A DNA stretch of 64,000 nucleotides from Oscillospiraceae bacterium (GCA_022508805.1 JAFLUM010000002.1:51394-115393); one strand, 5' to 3'; numbered from the stretch's first letter, positions 34,374 through 44,647 are shown. The notes: generated by a model from the letters alone, not told the origin. Numbers and translations are program-made.

Positions 34374-35657
34374 TCAGTCCTTAATAAATTTGGCAATAAA
34401 AAATCCGTCTGTATTGTTTTTATGCGGCATTAGGGTCATATATCCGTCATCATCGGATAAGGTTACCTTTTTAAAGCTAGGATTATCCGAAAGAAATCTG
34501 TCGCAAATGTTTTGATTTTCAGCCTTGTTGAGCGAACAGGTTGAATAAACAAGATCTCCGCCGGATTTTACGTACCGTGCGGAAACATTTATAATATTGT
34601 ACTGCAAATCGCATAATTTGTCAACAAATCCCAAATCCTTGTAGCGTATTTCTGGCTTTCTGCGAATAACTCCGAGACCGCTGCAGGGAACGTCGCACAG
34701 AACTCTGTCGGCAATCGGTAGAGATTCTGAAAAAATTGATGAGTCCCAAACACTGCCTTTTATGATTTTTATACCGAGACGCTCAGCACCGTCATTTATC
34801 AGCTTAACACGGTGCTCATACAAATCAAATGCATAAATTTGACCGCGATTTTCCATTTTCTCAGCTATTGTAAACGCCTTTCCACCGGGAGATGAACACA
34901 TATCAAAAACAATTTCATCAGGCTTGGGATCAAGTGCTTGAATGCAAAGCTGTGATGCAGTATCCTGAACGTGAAAAAGTCCATTTTTATATGCACTGCT
35001 TTGCATAACGGCACCGCTTTTTAAAATGACGGCGTTATCAATAAGAGGTGATTTTTCAGCTTTAAATCCATCCTTTTCAAGTTGGGATATAAGCGTATCC
35101 GCATCGGTTTTAAGAGTGTTTACACGCAAAACTGTCTCAGGTGCGCCCAACGAGCTCTTTAATATCATCTCAGCGTTTTCAATTCCGTAATCATCTGAAA
35201 AGTGTTTCACAAGATTAACGGGGCAAGAATATTTAATGCTCAAATCGCTGAATTTATCGTCAGTACATGGGTACTCAATTTCGCAAGAAGCGATTTTTCT
35301 CAAAACCGAATTTATAAGCCCCGCCGCATAGGCGCATTTTTCCCGCTTTGCAAGCCTAACGCTTTCATTAACAGCGGCAAATGTGGGAACCTTGTCCATA
35401 AATTTAAGCTGATATGTACCCATACGCAGTATTGTCAAAACCTGCGGCTTGAGTTTTTTTATGGGTTGAGTTAAAAACCCAGATAAGATGTAATCAAGCG
35501 TAATTTTCCGCTCTATGACTCCGTATACAAGAGAAGAAACAAAAGGTGCGTGCTCGGTCTTATCGGTACTCAAAACCGCATCAAGAACCAAATTGGAGTA
35601 CGCTTTATCAAGCTCTATTTTATTGAGAATTTTAAAAGCTAAAGCTCTGTCGTCCAT
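34374..35657 (-). CDS. rsmB: 16S rRNA cytosine-C5 methyltransferase RsmB (Sun)
   Basis: RsmB methylates C967 of 16S rRNA. The 427-residue protein has an N-terminal NusB-like RNA-binding domain (about 1-130) and a C-terminal SAM methyltransferase domain with FDMCSSPGGKAFTIAEKM, the catalytic Cys in DVPCSGLGVIRRKPE and the second Cys in YSTCSL. It lies between the YugP-like peptidase and rlmN with gaps of three or four bases. Confidence 0.95.
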   Translation of the reverse strand: MDDRALAFKILNKIELDKAYSNLVLDAVLSTDKTEHAPFVSSLVYGVIERKITLDYILSGFLTQPIKKLKPQVLTILRMGTYQLKFMDKVPTFAAVNESVRLAKREKCAYAAGLINSVLRKIASCEIEYPCTDDKFSDLSIKYSCPVNLVKHFSDDYGIENAEMILKSSLGAPETVLRVNTLKTDADTLISQLEKDGFKAEKSPLIDNAVILKSGAVMQSSAYKNGLFHVQDTASQLCIQALDPKPDEIVFDMCSSPGGKAFTIAEKMENRGQIYAFDLYEHRVKLINDGAERLGIKIIKGSVWDSSIFSESLPIADRVLCDVPCSGLGVIRRKPEIRYKDLGFVDKLCDLQYNIINVSARYVKSGGDLVYSTCSLNKAENQNICDRFLSDNPSFKKVTLSDDDGYMTLMPHKNNTDGFFIAKFIKD

Positions 35658-35661
35658 AAAT

Positions 35662-36366
35662 CTATCTTTTTCTTCTTCCCATCATTATAATCAAACGTAG
35701 CAAGTTTGCAAGACTTACAGCAAGAGCAGCCACATAAGTCATCGCTGCGGCTGAAAGTACTTTTTCAGCACCCTTCTTTTCGTTTTCGCTGAGCAAATCA
35801 ATTTCGCCTATTACCTTTAACGCTCTTCTGCTTGCGTTGAACTCTACAGGCAAGGTCGCAAGCTGAAACAGTACGGCGAGTGAGAAAAATACTACTCCCG
35901 CGATGGCGAGAATTTGTAAGTTAAATAATAAACCGAGTATTGCCAACGGAATACCTGCTCTTGAGCCTATGGATGCGGCAGGAAAAATAGCATTTCTTAT
36001 TTTTATGGGTACATAGCTCTGAGCATACTGTGCAGCGTGACCCGCCTCATGGCAGGCAACTCCGATAGCTGCAACAGATGTGGAATTATACACGGCGTCA
36101 GAAAGGCGGATAACATTGGTTTTCGGGTCATAGTGATCGGTAAGCTTTCCGGATACACGTTCTATCCTCACATTTGTTATGCCATAATATCTCAGTATTT
36201 CAAATGCCGCCTGTGCACCCGTAAGACGTCTTGCAGACATAATGGAGGAATACTTTTTAAACGCCGAATTAACCTTTGCAGAAGCGATTATCGAGAATAT
36301 GATCATCGGCAAAACGAGAATAACATAATAATAATTTGATAAATAGTAATAAGAATAATCCCACAT
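35662..36366 (-). CDS. YugP-family neutral zinc metallopeptidase
   Basis: This 234-residue membrane protein has the zinc motif HEAGHAAQY at about 106-114, an N-terminal hydrophobic helix and two or three C-terminal helices (about 145-175 and 205-228). It matches the zinc-peptidase 2 family (YugP), of unknown substrate. In B. subtilis this gene is not in the priA-rsmB region; its insertion between fmt and rsmB is common in clostridia. GGAGGG precedes the start. Gaps to its neighbours are four bases. Confidence 0.9.
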   Translation of the reverse strand: MWDYSYYYLSNYYYVILVLPMIIFSIIASAKVNSAFKKYSSIMSARRLTGAQAAFEILRYYGITNVRIERVSGKLTDHYDPKTNVIRLSDAVYNSTSVAAIGVACHEAGHAAQYAQSYVPIKIRNAIFPAASIGSRAGIPLAILGLLFNLQILAIAGVVFFSLAVLFQLATLPVEFNASRRALKVIGEIDLLSENEKKGAEKVLSAAAMTYVAALAVSLANLLRLIIMMGRRKR

Positions 36367-36370
36367 AGTC

Positions 36371-37303
36371 TTACCCTCCGAGGACAGTACCTATTTCTGT
36401 TTTATGACCCCTTAAAAAGCTTGCAGCATCAGTCTTCTTTTTACCTTCAAGCTGTAGCTCTAAAATTTCTATGCATTTGCCGTCACCGCAAGCAACTATC
36501 AGTCTGCCGTTATTGTCGACAAGCTCGCCGGCGTTTCCCGAAGAAATCACAGTAGAAAGCCGAGACTTATGGATTTTGACTTTTTTACCGTTTAATACGG
36601 TAACAGCAACGGGCCACGGCGAAAGTCCTCTAATCTGATTGTGAACACATACTGCACTTTTAGAAAAATCGATGGGTGAAAGCTCTTTTGACAGCATTGG
36701 AGCATAGCTTGATAAGGCATCGTCCTGCTTTTGAGGAGCAAGCGACCCGGATTTAAGTGCAGAAAGCGTTTCAAGCAGTACCTCAGCACCCAAAACCGAA
36801 AGCTTGTCGTGCAGTTCGCCTGCCGTCATATCCTCAGTAATCTCTATTGATTTTTTAAGCAGCATATCACCGGTATCAAGTCCCACGTCCATTTTCATTG
36901 AAGTTACACCTGTCTCGGTCTCGCCGTTTAGTATGCTCCATTGAATGGGGGCAGCGCCGCGAAGTTTTGGTAAAAGCGAGGCGTGGATATTTATAGAGCC
37001 GTATTTAACGCTGTCAAGAATTTCCGCAGGCAAAATCTTTCCGAATGCAACGACGATTATTAATTCTGCGTTTAAAGAATTGATTATATTCAGCGCCTCA
37101 CCGTCGCGCATTGATTTCGGTTGAAAAACGGGTACGTTATATTTCTCGGCACAAAGCTTAACGGGCGGAGGTGTGAGCTCATATCCCCGTCCCTTTGGCT
37201 TATCGGGTTGAGTAAAAACTCCGACTACTTCATTTTCGCTTTTTATAAGAGCCTCAAGACACGGGACTGCAAAATCGGGCGTTCCCATAAATATTATACG
37301 CAT
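36371..37303 (-). CDS. fmt: methionyl-tRNA formyltransferase
   Basis: Fmt formylates initiator Met-tRNA with 10-formyl-THF. The 310-residue protein has the N-terminal MGTPDFAVPCLEAL, the formyl-THF-site segment HASLLPKLRGAAPIQW near 109-124, and a C-terminal OB-like domain with IRGLSPWPVA. It follows def by five bases, so the enzymes that add and remove the formyl group are made together. Confidence 0.96.
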   Translation of the reverse strand: MRIIFMGTPDFAVPCLEALIKSENEVVGVFTQPDKPKGRGYELTPPPVKLCAEKYNVPVFQPKSMRDGEALNIINSLNAELIIVVAFGKILPAEILDSVKYGSINIHASLLPKLRGAAPIQWSILNGETETGVTSMKMDVGLDTGDMLLKKSIEITEDMTAGELHDKLSVLGAEVLLETLSALKSGSLAPQKQDDALSSYAPMLSKELSPIDFSKSAVCVHNQIRGLSPWPVAVTVLNGKKVKIHKSRLSTVISSGNAGELVDNNGRLIVACGDGKCIEILELQLEGKKKTDAASFLRGHKTEIGTVLGG

Positions 37304-37308
37304 TTGTA

Positions 37309-37785
37309 TCAGTCTTCCTTCTTGGCATATTTTTCAATTTCGGCTTTTGATGCAAGCTTGTCCGTATACAATATGCCGTCAAGATGATCCAGCTCATGGC
37401 AAAAGGCTCTGGCTTTAAGGTCCGTACCCTTATACACGCACCATTTACCATCTCTGTTCTGTGCTTTAACTTTTACCGTCATCGGGCGCATAGTGTGCCC
37501 CTGTTTACCGGGCAAAGAAAGGCAGCCTTCTTCCATACACTGTATACCTTCAGTTTCAATTATTTCGGGATTGATAAGCTCTAAAAGTCCGTCACCGACA
37601 TCAACAAGTACCACGCGCCGAAGCACGCCCACCTGAACTGCGGCAAGACCGACTCCCTCGGCGTGATACAGCGTATCGCGCATATCGTCAAGCAGCTCCC
37701 AAAGTCTTGAGTCAAATTTCTCAACGGCTCTGCTTTTTTTTCTTAAAATCGGATCATCATCTGTTCTAATATTTCTAAGTGCCAT
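37309..37785 (-). CDS. def: peptide deformylase
   Basis: Deformylase removes N-formyl from new proteins. The 158-residue protein has all three motifs: [18 protein letters not shown] (metal Cys) and HELDHLDG (two metal His and the catalytic Glu). Motif I has Val where most have Pro (AAPQ), a permitted position. AGGAG precedes the ATG. It lies between priA and fmt. Confidence 0.96.
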   Translation of the reverse strand: MALRNIRTDDDPILRKKSRAVEKFDSRLWELLDDMRDTLYHAEGVGLAAVQVGVLRRVVLVDVGDGLLELINPEIIETEGIQCMEEGCLSLPGKQGHTMRPMTVKVKAQNRDGKWCVYKGTDLKARAFCHELDHLDGILYTDKLASKAEIEKYAKKED

Positions 37786-37795
37786 ATTTTTCTCC

Positions 37796-40252
37796 TCACA
37801 CTAAATCTTCCGGATCCATTTCAGCGTATACGCTGACTTTTTCATATTGTTTATTTTTTGCAAATGCTTTAAGTAAACTACTTATCATCTCGCGAAAATT
37901 TTTGGAATTACGACATTTTATAATAATTCTGTATCTGAATTTGCCGCCGATTTTTGAAATTCTTGGTGTAACAGGGCCGAGAACTATTAAATCAAGATCG
38001 CTGTAATCTTTACTGTGTGTGCTTTTAAGCATTTTTAAAAACTCATTGGCAGCATTTGCACAAGTAATATCGTTTTCATATGAAAATCCGATTGCACACA
38101 AATTGCAGAAAGGCGGATAAACCATTTCGTGGCGAATCGGAAGCTCAATATTATAAAACGAAGCGTAATCCTGCTTTTTTGCAAGCTCAACGATCTCACT
38201 GTCAGGAAAGGCCGTCTGAATAAACGCCTTTCCAGGCAAATCCCTTCTGCCGCTTCTGCCTACGACTTGAGTGATAAGATCAAAAGCGCGTTCACCGCTT
38301 TTATAATCGTCGTTATAAAGCATTTGATCAACAGAAAGAACGCCTACAAGCGTAACATTGGGAAAATCAAGTCCCTTTGCCACCATTTGGGTGCCTACAA
38401 GCACATCATATTCACCGTTTGCAAAGCTTTTGAATTTTTCCTCATACGAATATCTTGATGAGGTTGTATCGGTATCCATACGCAAAATTTTTGCATCGGG
38501 AATAATCATTTTAAGCTCTTCTTCAAGGCGCTGTGTGCCGCTTCCCAAAAACCTTACCGATTCTGTTTTACAGTTAGGACATTTATGAGTAAACGGAACG
38601 GAGTATCCGCAGTAATGGCACATCAGCCGACCGTTTTTTATGTGATAAGTCAGTGATATACTGCAATTTGGACAGGTCATCACAGTGCCGCATTCGGTAC
38701 AGGAAGCAAACGTATTATATCCACGCCTGTTTAAAAGAAGAATAGACTGCTTTTTATTTTCAAAATTCGTGCGGAGCTCTTCTGCAAGCCGTTTGCTAAT
38801 GTTTTCTATAACCATATCGCTTTGATATGTGGTGTCAATTGCCTCAACCTGCGGCAAAGCTGAATTTCCGTATCGATTTTTAAGCGTGAAAAGTGCGTAT
38901 GAGCCGTTTGTCGCCTTCGTATATGTCTCAACCGACGGCGTAGCAGATGCCAAAAGCAAAAGCCCCTTATGTCTGCCTATGCGGTATGCGGCGACATCGC
39001 GCGCGTGGTAACGAGGAGTCATTTCGGACTTATATGTGTGTTCCTGCTCCTCATCAATTATAATCAATCCGATTTTATTAAAAGGAGCAAAAACAGCAGA
39101 ACGCGTTCCGACTGCTATCTGTGCCTCACCACGCTTGATGCGTTTCCATTCATCAAGCCTTTCCCCTAAAGAAAGCGCACTGTGGAAAACTGCTACCTTA
39201 CTGCCGTATCGCTCATAAAACAACGACAAGAGCTGGGGTGTAAGAGAAATCTCGGGGATCATCACTATAATACCGTTACCGTCACTTAGGGCTTCGTCGA
39301 TAAGTTTTAAATAAACCTGCGTTTTTCCGCTGCCGGTAACTCCGTATAGCAGAGCACCCTTTGCGTCATTTTCTTGATATAGCGAGAGAATACCGTCAAA
39401 TGCAGATTGCTGTTCTTTTGAGAGAATTATTTCGGATTTTACAGGTTCATCCATATCGTCGTATGGAGCGCGGTAAACTTCGGTATCATATGTTTCAACA
39501 ATTCCCTTGTTTTCAAGCGCCGTAATGACCGTCGCTGTGAAGCCTGTAAAATAACAAAGCTCCCGTATTGAAACATCGCCCACATCGCAAAGTATTTTTA
39601 CTGCTTCCCGCTGTTTTTTAGTAAGCTTTTGCAGTTTGTCACCGTCCGTATTCGGATCAGCAAGAAGATGCACGGTTCTGACGGTAGCATCACCCGTGCG
39701 TCGCTTTGCATCAATACTTCGCAAAAGAATATTTCGGGATGCCATTATGTCAAGAATATCATCATTTTTTTTGAGCTTACAGGCAGATATAATGCTGTCA
39801 CCTTTGATAAAAGTATTTTTATCTTTAAGGTAATCAAATATTATCCGTTCCTGCTCACTTAAAGATTTTTCAGGACAATCACCGTTCACGGCATACATCA
39901 TATTGACTCTTACCGACAGACCGATAGGCAAAAACATTCTGCACGCATCAAAATATGTACAAAAAGTTCTGTCTCTTACAAAATTAGAGGTCAACAGCAT
40001 TTCCTCAGTCAAAAGGGGTTCATCGTCGATAAGCTCAACAATATTTTTCAGCTTTTTGTCAGTACTTTCCGTTTTAAATACGGAAAACACCATGCCAACT
40101 CGCTTTTTGGATGAATTTCCAAACGGTACCAGAACACGCATTCCCGGACGGAGATTCTCCAATAAAAAATCGGGAACAGAATAATCAAACAGCATATCAA
40201 ATGAATACGCCGTATTTTCAACGGCGATCCTTGCAACCGTTACAAGCGCCAT
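37796..40252 (-). CDS. priA: primosomal protein N' (replication restart helicase)
   Basis: PriA reloads the replisome at stalled forks. The 818-residue protein has an N-terminal DNA-binding region, Walker [12 protein letters not shown] near 307, Walker [12 protein letters not shown], and a zinc-binding block of paired Cys (CTECG, CPNCS, CHYCG, CPNCK) followed by [11 protein letters not shown] and VVGRSGRR. It follows rpoZ by 38 bases. The coaBC gene that lies between them in B. subtilis is absent. Confidence 0.96.
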   Translation of the reverse strand: MALVTVARIAVENTAYSFDMLFDYSVPDFLLENLRPGMRVLVPFGNSSKKRVGMVFSVFKTESTDKKLKNIVELIDDEPLLTEEMLLTSNFVRDRTFCTYFDACRMFLPIGLSVRVNMMYAVNGDCPEKSLSEQERIIFDYLKDKNTFIKGDSIISACKLKKNDDILDIMASRNILLRSIDAKRRTGDATVRTVHLLADPNTDGDKLQKLTKKQREAVKILCDVGDVSIRELCYFTGFTATVITALENKGIVETYDTEVYRAPYDDMDEPVKSEIILSKEQQSAFDGILSLYQENDAKGALLYGVTGSGKTQVYLKLIDEALSDGNGIIVMIPEISLTPQLLSLFYERYGSKVAVFHSALSLGERLDEWKRIKRGEAQIAVGTRSAVFAPFNKIGLIIIDEEQEHTYKSEMTPRYHARDVAAYRIGRHKGLLLLASATPSVETYTKATNGSYALFTLKNRYGNSALPQVEAIDTTYQSDMVIENISKRLAEELRTNFENKKQSILLLNRRGYNTFASCTECGTVMTCPNCSISLTYHIKNGRLMCHYCGYSVPFTHKCPNCKTESVRFLGSGTQRLEEELKMIIPDAKILRMDTDTTSSRYSYEEKFKSFANGEYDVLVGTQMVAKGLDFPNVTLVGVLSVDQMLYNDDYKSGERAFDLITQVVGRSGRRDLPGKAFIQTAFPDSEIVELAKKQDYASFYNIELPIRHEMVYPPFCNLCAIGFSYENDITCANAANEFLKMLKSTHSKDYSDLDLIVLGPVTPRISKIGGKFRYRIIIKCRNSKNFREMISSLLKAFAKNKQYEKVSVYAEMDPEDLV

Positions 40253-40290
40253 ATTCTGCCCCCTTTTTAATTCAAATATATTAAATTATA

Positions 40291-40494
40291 TCATTCAACT
40301 GAGTCAGCCTCAGATAAGTCATATTTGCCTGTAATAATTTCATCAAGAGCTATACTCACGGATTTTTCCGAAAGAATTTCCTTATTCTCTTCAGCGTCCA
40401 AAGAGATCTCTCTTGCACGCTTTGCCACTGCTTTAACAAGCTGATAACGGTTTACTCCGTTGCTAAGTACATCTTTTAAATCGGGATTAAACAT
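40291..40494 (-). CDS. rpoZ: RNA polymerase omega subunit
   Basis: Omega helps assemble RNA polymerase by holding the beta' subunit. The 67-residue protein begins MFNPDLKDVL, with NRYQLVKAVAKRAREI as the conserved helix and SIALDEIITGKY. Its start overlaps the gmk stop by eight bases, matching the universal gmk-rpoZ pairing. Confidence 0.93.
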   Translation of the reverse strand: MFNPDLKDVLSNGVNRYQLVKAVAKRAREISLDAEENKEILSEKSVSIALDEIITGKYDLSEADSVE

Positions 40495-41101
40495 CTTTAA
40501 TTACCTCACTTATATAATTTTTCATTCTTTTATATGTAAAATCAAGCGCTTTTATAATTGCCAGTACATTATCCGAAGCACTGTCAAGGTCATCATTGAA
40601 AACAACGTAATCGTAATCAGCACTTTTTTTGATTTCGTCACGGGCAATTTGCATACGGCGTCTAATATCCTCTTCACTTTCAGTCCCGCGTGACCTCAGT
40701 CGGTTTTCCAACTCCTCCATAGACGGAGGCATCAAAAATATCGCAACGGAATCGGGATACATCTCTTTTATTTTTTGTGCACCCTGAACTTCTATCTTTA
40801 AAAACACGGTTTTGCCTTCACTGAGCCACTTATCCACAGGAGCTTTCGGAGTTCCGTAAAGATTTATGCCGTATTTTGCAAATTCAAGAACCTCTCCGTT
40901 ATTTATCATATGCTCAAACTCTAAAGTTGAGATAAAATAATAATCTATTCCGTCAATTTCGTTTTCACGAATACCCCTTGTAGTGAGAGAAACAGATTTT
41001 TGGAGAGACTTGTCCTTATCAAGTACAACGCTGAGTACGGTATCCTTACCCACGCCGGAGGGACCCGAAAAAAGAATAAGCATACCTTTTTTATTCGCCA
41101 T
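40487..41101 (-). CDS. gmk: guanylate kinase
   Basis: Gmk phosphorylates GMP to GDP. The P-loop GPSGVGKDT is near residues 12-20, followed by TRGIRENEIDGIDY and the GMP-binding LEVQG-type strand (LKIEVQGAQKI). I choose ATG 41099-41101 (204 residues) because GGAGG lies nine bases upstream; it overlaps the remA stop by 11 bases. A longer frame from 41119 lacks a site. Confidence 0.95.
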   Translation of the reverse strand: MANKKGMLILFSGPSGVGKDTVLSVVLDKDKSLQKSVSLTTRGIRENEIDGIDYYFISTLEFEHMINNGEVLEFAKYGINLYGTPKAPVDKWLSEGKTVFLKIEVQGAQKIKEMYPDSVAIFLMPPSMEELENRLRSRGTESEEDIRRRMQIARDEIKKSADYDYVVFNDDLDSASDNVLAIIKALDFTYKRMKNYISEVIKDV

Positions 41102-41357
41102 AAGATAAATCCTCCGCATCCACAGCCGATTCAGAACGGCTAAGAATGGTTTCCGCTTTAAGATAAGTTGAAACTACGTGGTCGCTGTCCATAATTAGTA
41201 CGGCGTGAGTTTTGCGTCCTTGAGTCGCATCAATAAGCATATGATTTTCTTTTGCGTTGGAAATTATCCGTTTTACCGGTGCGGAATCGGTTGAAACAAC
41301 AGCAATTACACGGTCAGCATTGACGGCGTTTCCGAAACCCACATTGATAAGTCTCAT
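41091..41357 (-). CDS. remA: RemA-like regulatory protein (DUF370)
   Basis: RemA of B. subtilis is a DNA-binding activator of matrix and osmoprotection genes that assembles into rings. The 88-residue protein starts MRLINVGFGN and contains RVIAVVSTDSAPVKRII and DATQGRKTHAVL, all hallmarks of DUF370. ATG 41355-41357 follows GAGG by eight bases. The yicC-remA-gmk-rpoZ order is conserved across Firmicutes. Confidence 0.92.
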   Translation of the reverse strand: MRLINVGFGNAVNADRVIAVVSTDSAPVKRIISNAKENHMLIDATQGRKTHAVLIMDSDHVVSTYLKAETILSRSESAVDAEDLSYGE

Positions 41358-41367
41358 CCAAAGCACC

Positions 41368-42252
41368 TCATTCTATATTTTGAATCTGCTCGCGGATTTT
41401 TTCTATCTCCGCTTTAATATCAATAACATTGCGAGCAATCAGGACATCCTGCGCTTTTGAACCGATGGTGTTAGCCTCACGGTTCATCTCTTGAACGAGA
41501 AAATCGGTTTTTCTTCCGACGGCCTCGTCTTGACTCAAGAAAGCACGGAGCTGATCAATATGGCTACGAAGTCTTACTGTTTCTTCAGCAACGGCGATTT
41601 TATCAGCAAATATTGCACATTCAGTCAGTAACCGCTGTTCGTCAACTTGAATATCACCAAGGAATTCATTTATTCTTGATAAAAGCTTATCGTTATATTC
41701 TTTTACGGTCTGCGGTGAGCGCTCTTCAATATACTCGACCTTTTTAATAATTATATCGGCACGGGACAGCACGTCATTTTTGAGCTTTTCGCCCTCAGCC
41801 TCACGCATTTCAATAAATTTCGAAACTGCAATCTCGGCTACCGATTTAACCGCATTCCAAAGCTCGTCTTCATCTGCTTCCTCTTTATGTACTGTAAAAA
41901 TATCGTTGTATCTTGTCAAAGAGGACATAGCGAGCGAGTCATCAAGCCTTAAGCTGTATCTGTCGGAAATCTCGTGAAGTGCCGATAAATACGACGATGC
42001 CAAGGAGTGATTAACTAATATTTTTGCATCGCCGTCTTCTAAATTCTCAATAGAGACATAACATTCAACTTTGCCTCTGGAAACGAGCGAATTTACAAAG
42101 CTTTTTAATTTTTCCTCAAGAAATCCGTAGGTTCTGGGAACGCGAGCAAAAAACTCAAAATATCTGTGATTAACACTTTTTATTTCAACCGTTATGTTCA
42201 TTGACCCGACAGTCGCCTGCGCTCTGCCGTAACCGGTCATACTTCTGATCAT
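41368..42252 (-). CDS. yicC: YicC-family endoribonuclease
   Basis: YicC/YloC proteins are endoribonucleases that form hexameric clamps on RNA hairpins. The 294-residue protein starts MIRSMTGYGRAQ, the diagnostic N-terminus, has KSVNHRYFEFFARVP and ends with the conserved REANTIGSKAQD block, which holds catalytic acidic residues. It appears to be the first gene of the long gmk-priA-rsmB-prkC-spoVM operon; I see no clear promoter in the 68 bases before it. Confidence 0.92.
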   Translation of the reverse strand: MIRSMTGYGRAQATVGSMNITVEIKSVNHRYFEFFARVPRTYGFLEEKLKSFVNSLVSRGKVECYVSIENLEDGDAKILVNHSLASSYLSALHEISDRYSLRLDDSLAMSSLTRYNDIFTVHKEEADEDELWNAVKSVAEIAVSKFIEMREAEGEKLKNDVLSRADIIIKKVEYIEERSPQTVKEYNDKLLSRINEFLGDIQVDEQRLLTECAIFADKIAVAEETVRLRSHIDQLRAFLSQDEAVGRKTDFLVQEMNREANTIGSKAQDVLIARNVIDIKAEIEKIREQIQNIE

Positions 42253-42320
42253 AAATCCAACTCAGAGTACGCATACAAAGAAATCCTCTGTACGGTACCG
42301 ACCCTTTCTTTTATTTATAG

Positions 42321-42695
42321 TTATTTACAGCAGCTTCCCTGCAAAAGTGTAGGAATATCTCCACCGTATAAATCACCGTTTTTTTCAAATCCGAGCATCA
42401 GCAAGACATCGCTTATATTTTCTTGATTGCAGTATGCCATATATGCGTTTCTGTTTGCACCAAAATTAAGGGCTGCACGGACAAATCCCTCAACAAGCAG
42501 TTTGTCCGATAAATCACAAGAAACGTCTGACAAATAACATTTGTATCCGTCAGTATTTATATAGCAGCTACCGACATTATTGCCACTGTCATCAAATCCG
42601 ATATAAGCTCCGCATACATCGCTGTCATTAATCGGCTTTTGCGGAAAGCGCTTACGCAGCTGTTGCTTGTCCGTGATAGGTTTATAATAAATCAC
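42321..42695 (-). CDS. small GNAT-like protein of unknown function
   Basis: This 124-residue protein resembles the core of a GNAT acetyltransferase: CGAYIGFDDSGNNVGSCYI as central strands, FVRAALNFGANRNAYMAYC as the helix region and MLGFEKNGDLYGG towards the end. The acetyl-CoA pyrophosphate loop is not clear. It is Cys-rich (six Cys) and ends GSCCK, which might be redox-active or bind metal. It overlaps the rluB stop by one base and is probably co-transcribed. I do not recognise a specific role. Confidence 0.55.
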   Translation of the reverse strand: MIYYKPITDKQQLRKRFPQKPINDSDVCGAYIGFDDSGNNVGSCYINTDGYKCYLSDVSCDLSDKLLVEGFVRAALNFGANRNAYMAYCNQENISDVLLMLGFEKNGDLYGGDIPTLLQGSCCK

Positions 42696-43441
42696 TATTT
42701 TGCCGCCTTTCTGTCCAGTGACGCCGCGGTCATCAGTTTGTGTACCTCTTCATCGGTAAGATTCCGCCAATCGCCTTGCTTGAGCATACCGAGCTTAACC
42801 GAGCCTATTTGTGTGCGTTTAAGTCTTGCAACCTCTAAGCCGAGAGCTTCACACATTTTTCGTATTTGGCGGTTTCGACCCTCATATATAATGATTTCAA
42901 GTACTACTCTGCCCTCTTGCCGCTCTAAGATGCGTACTTCCGACGGCATCGTCATTCTTCCGTCAACCTCGACACCAACTGTGAGAGCGGTGATTTGTTC
43001 ATCAGTCACCAACGGACGGACTGTGACACGGTAAGTTTTGGGAACGTGCTTTGTAGGATGGGTCATTGCATTGGCAAATTCACCGTCGTCAGTAAGCAGC
43101 AGCAAGCCTTCGGAATCACGGTCAAGTCTGCCAACGGGATAAACTCTTTTTCCAACATTCTCAACTAGCTGTGCAACACACTTTCTGCCCATTTCGTCGC
43201 TCATCGTCGTAATAAAGCCGCGTGGCTTGTGAAGCATAATGTAGGTGTGCCCTTTGCTTTTTTTAATCTTTTTTCCGCCGACCTCCACCGTATCACGCGA
43301 AGGATCAATTTTATCGCCGATCTCCGCCGGCTTACCGTTGACTCGCACCTTACCTGCAGCGATCATTTCCTCCGCTTTTCGCCTTGAAGCCACGCCGCAT
43401 TCGGAAAGATATTTTTGCAATCTTACTCGGTTATCAGCCAT
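42695..43441 (-). CDS. rluB: rRNA pseudouridine synthase (RluB/RsuA family)
   Basis: The enzyme isomerises a uridine in 23S rRNA (position 2605 in E. coli numbering) or 16S rRNA. The 248-residue protein has an N-terminal S4 domain (about 5-60, LQKYLSECGVASRRKAEEM), the catalytic Asp in GRLDRDSEGLLLLT and RNRQIRKMCEALG. In B. subtilis rluB is near scpAB and dacB, as here. It follows dacB by four bases. Confidence 0.92.
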   Translation of the reverse strand: MADNRVRLQKYLSECGVASRRKAEEMIAAGKVRVNGKPAEIGDKIDPSRDTVEVGGKKIKKSKGHTYIMLHKPRGFITTMSDEMGRKCVAQLVENVGKRVYPVGRLDRDSEGLLLLTDDGEFANAMTHPTKHVPKTYRVTVRPLVTDEQITALTVGVEVDGRMTMPSEVRILERQEGRVVLEIIIYEGRNRQIRKMCEALGLEVARLKRTQIGSVKLGMLKQGDWRNLTDEEVHKLMTAASLDRKAAK

Positions 43442-43445
43442 ATAT

Positions 43446-44591
43446 TCACCTGAATAATTCCTTGATTTTATCTAAAAATGTTTTTTTACTTTCCGTCATA
43501 TTTTCTGTTTCATCGGTCACTGCCTCAAGCATGGTTTCCCCTGCACAAATCGGTGTTGAGCCTATTATTTCATCATCTGAATTATAAAACTCCAACGTTC
43601 CGACAATATCGCCCTCATAGACGGGTGCATATTCAAACTGCTTTAGCAGTACTCTGTCGTAATATGAGTAATCCTCTGACGCTACCGTTATGTTTAAAGG
43701 TTCCTGTATTGATACAGATATACTGCCGCTTGTTCCGCCGACTACTTTTAATCTTATATCCTCAAGATCCTCGGTAAGCGTTACAGATTTTACACACTCA
43801 AAAGCATAATCATAGAGTTTTACATGATCGTTCCAGTCATCGGGTGCACTTAATGTCACTGCAATCAGAGTTTTTCCGTCCTTCTCGGCAGCAGTTACAA
43901 GACATCTGCCGCTTTTTTTGGTAAAACCTGTTTTTATGCCGAAAACGCCGTCATACATTGACAACAGCTTATTATGGTTCGTCATAACCCTGCGATAAGG
44001 TGGATTTCCGTAATAAACTACCGCCTGCTTGAGAGAGCATATACTTCTAAACTCGGGATTTTTTATTGCATACGCAGCGAGCACTGCCATATCGCGAGCA
44101 GTTGAATAATGGTTGTCGCCGTCAAGTCCCGACGGAGTTTCAAAGGATGTCGAATCCATACCGAGCATTTGCGCTTTCTCGTTCATCATAGCGACAAATT
44201 CGGGTATACTGCCGCCGACTATAACCGCAACGGCGTTTGCTGCATCATTACCCGACTGAATAAGCATTCCCTTTACGAGCGATTTCAGCGAAACTCGGTC
44301 ACCGCCGAGAAGTCCCATAGACGTTCCTTCGACCCTAACCATTTCATCGGTAACAGTTATATATGAATCGGTCGCACCGTATTCAAGTGCTAAAACGGAT
44401 GTCATTATTTTTGTAGTACTCGCCATTGAGAGCTGCATATACATATTTTTTGAATAAACTATCTCTCCGGTATCAGCGCACATAACAACAGCCGCCTTTG
44501 CCGAAATAAAGTCATCTTCTTCGGCAAAAGAATTGATATTACCTGCAAACAGTAGAACGAATATCAAACCTAAGGAAAGTATTTTTTTCAT
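43446..44591 (-). CDS. dacB: D-alanyl-D-alanine carboxypeptidase (penicillin-binding protein 5/5* type)
   Basis: This low-molecular-weight PBP removes the terminal D-Ala from stem peptides. The 381-residue protein has a signal peptide (about 1-24), the SxxK nucleophile Ser58-Thr-Thr-Lys61, Ser113-Gly-Asn, and the KTG triad in GIKTGFTKKSG. The C-terminal domain lies about 265-340. The position next to gerW and scpAB suggests DacB, which modifies spore cortex in B. subtilis; spmA and spmB, which flank it there, are absent. The start at ATG 44589-44591 is preferred over an upstream TTG. Confidence 0.9.
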   Translation of the reverse strand: MKKILSLGLIFVLLFAGNINSFAEEDDFISAKAAVVMCADTGEIVYSKNMYMQLSMASTTKIMTSVLALEYGATDSYITVTDEMVRVEGTSMGLLGGDRVSLKSLVKGMLIQSGNDAANAVAVIVGGSIPEFVAMMNEKAQMLGMDSTSFETPSGLDGDNHYSTARDMAVLAAYAIKNPEFRSICSLKQAVVYYGNPPYRRVMTNHNKLLSMYDGVFGIKTGFTKKSGRCLVTAAEKDGKTLIAVTLSAPDDWNDHVKLYDYAFECVKSVTLTEDLEDIRLKVVGGTSGSISVSIQEPLNITVASEDYSYYDRVLLKQFEYAPVYEGDIVGTLEFYNSDDEIIGSTPICAGETMLEAVTDETENMTESKKTFLDKIKELFR

Positions 44592-44647
44592 TATCAATCA
44601 CCAAAATATAATATGCATTATGGAAATTGATAAGAATATAAAAATGA

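Noticed and set aside
42253..42320. CAGAG/CTCTG repeat between yicC and the GNAT-like gene as a terminator or RNA element
   Set aside because: The pairing is only about five bases with a long loop and no T run.
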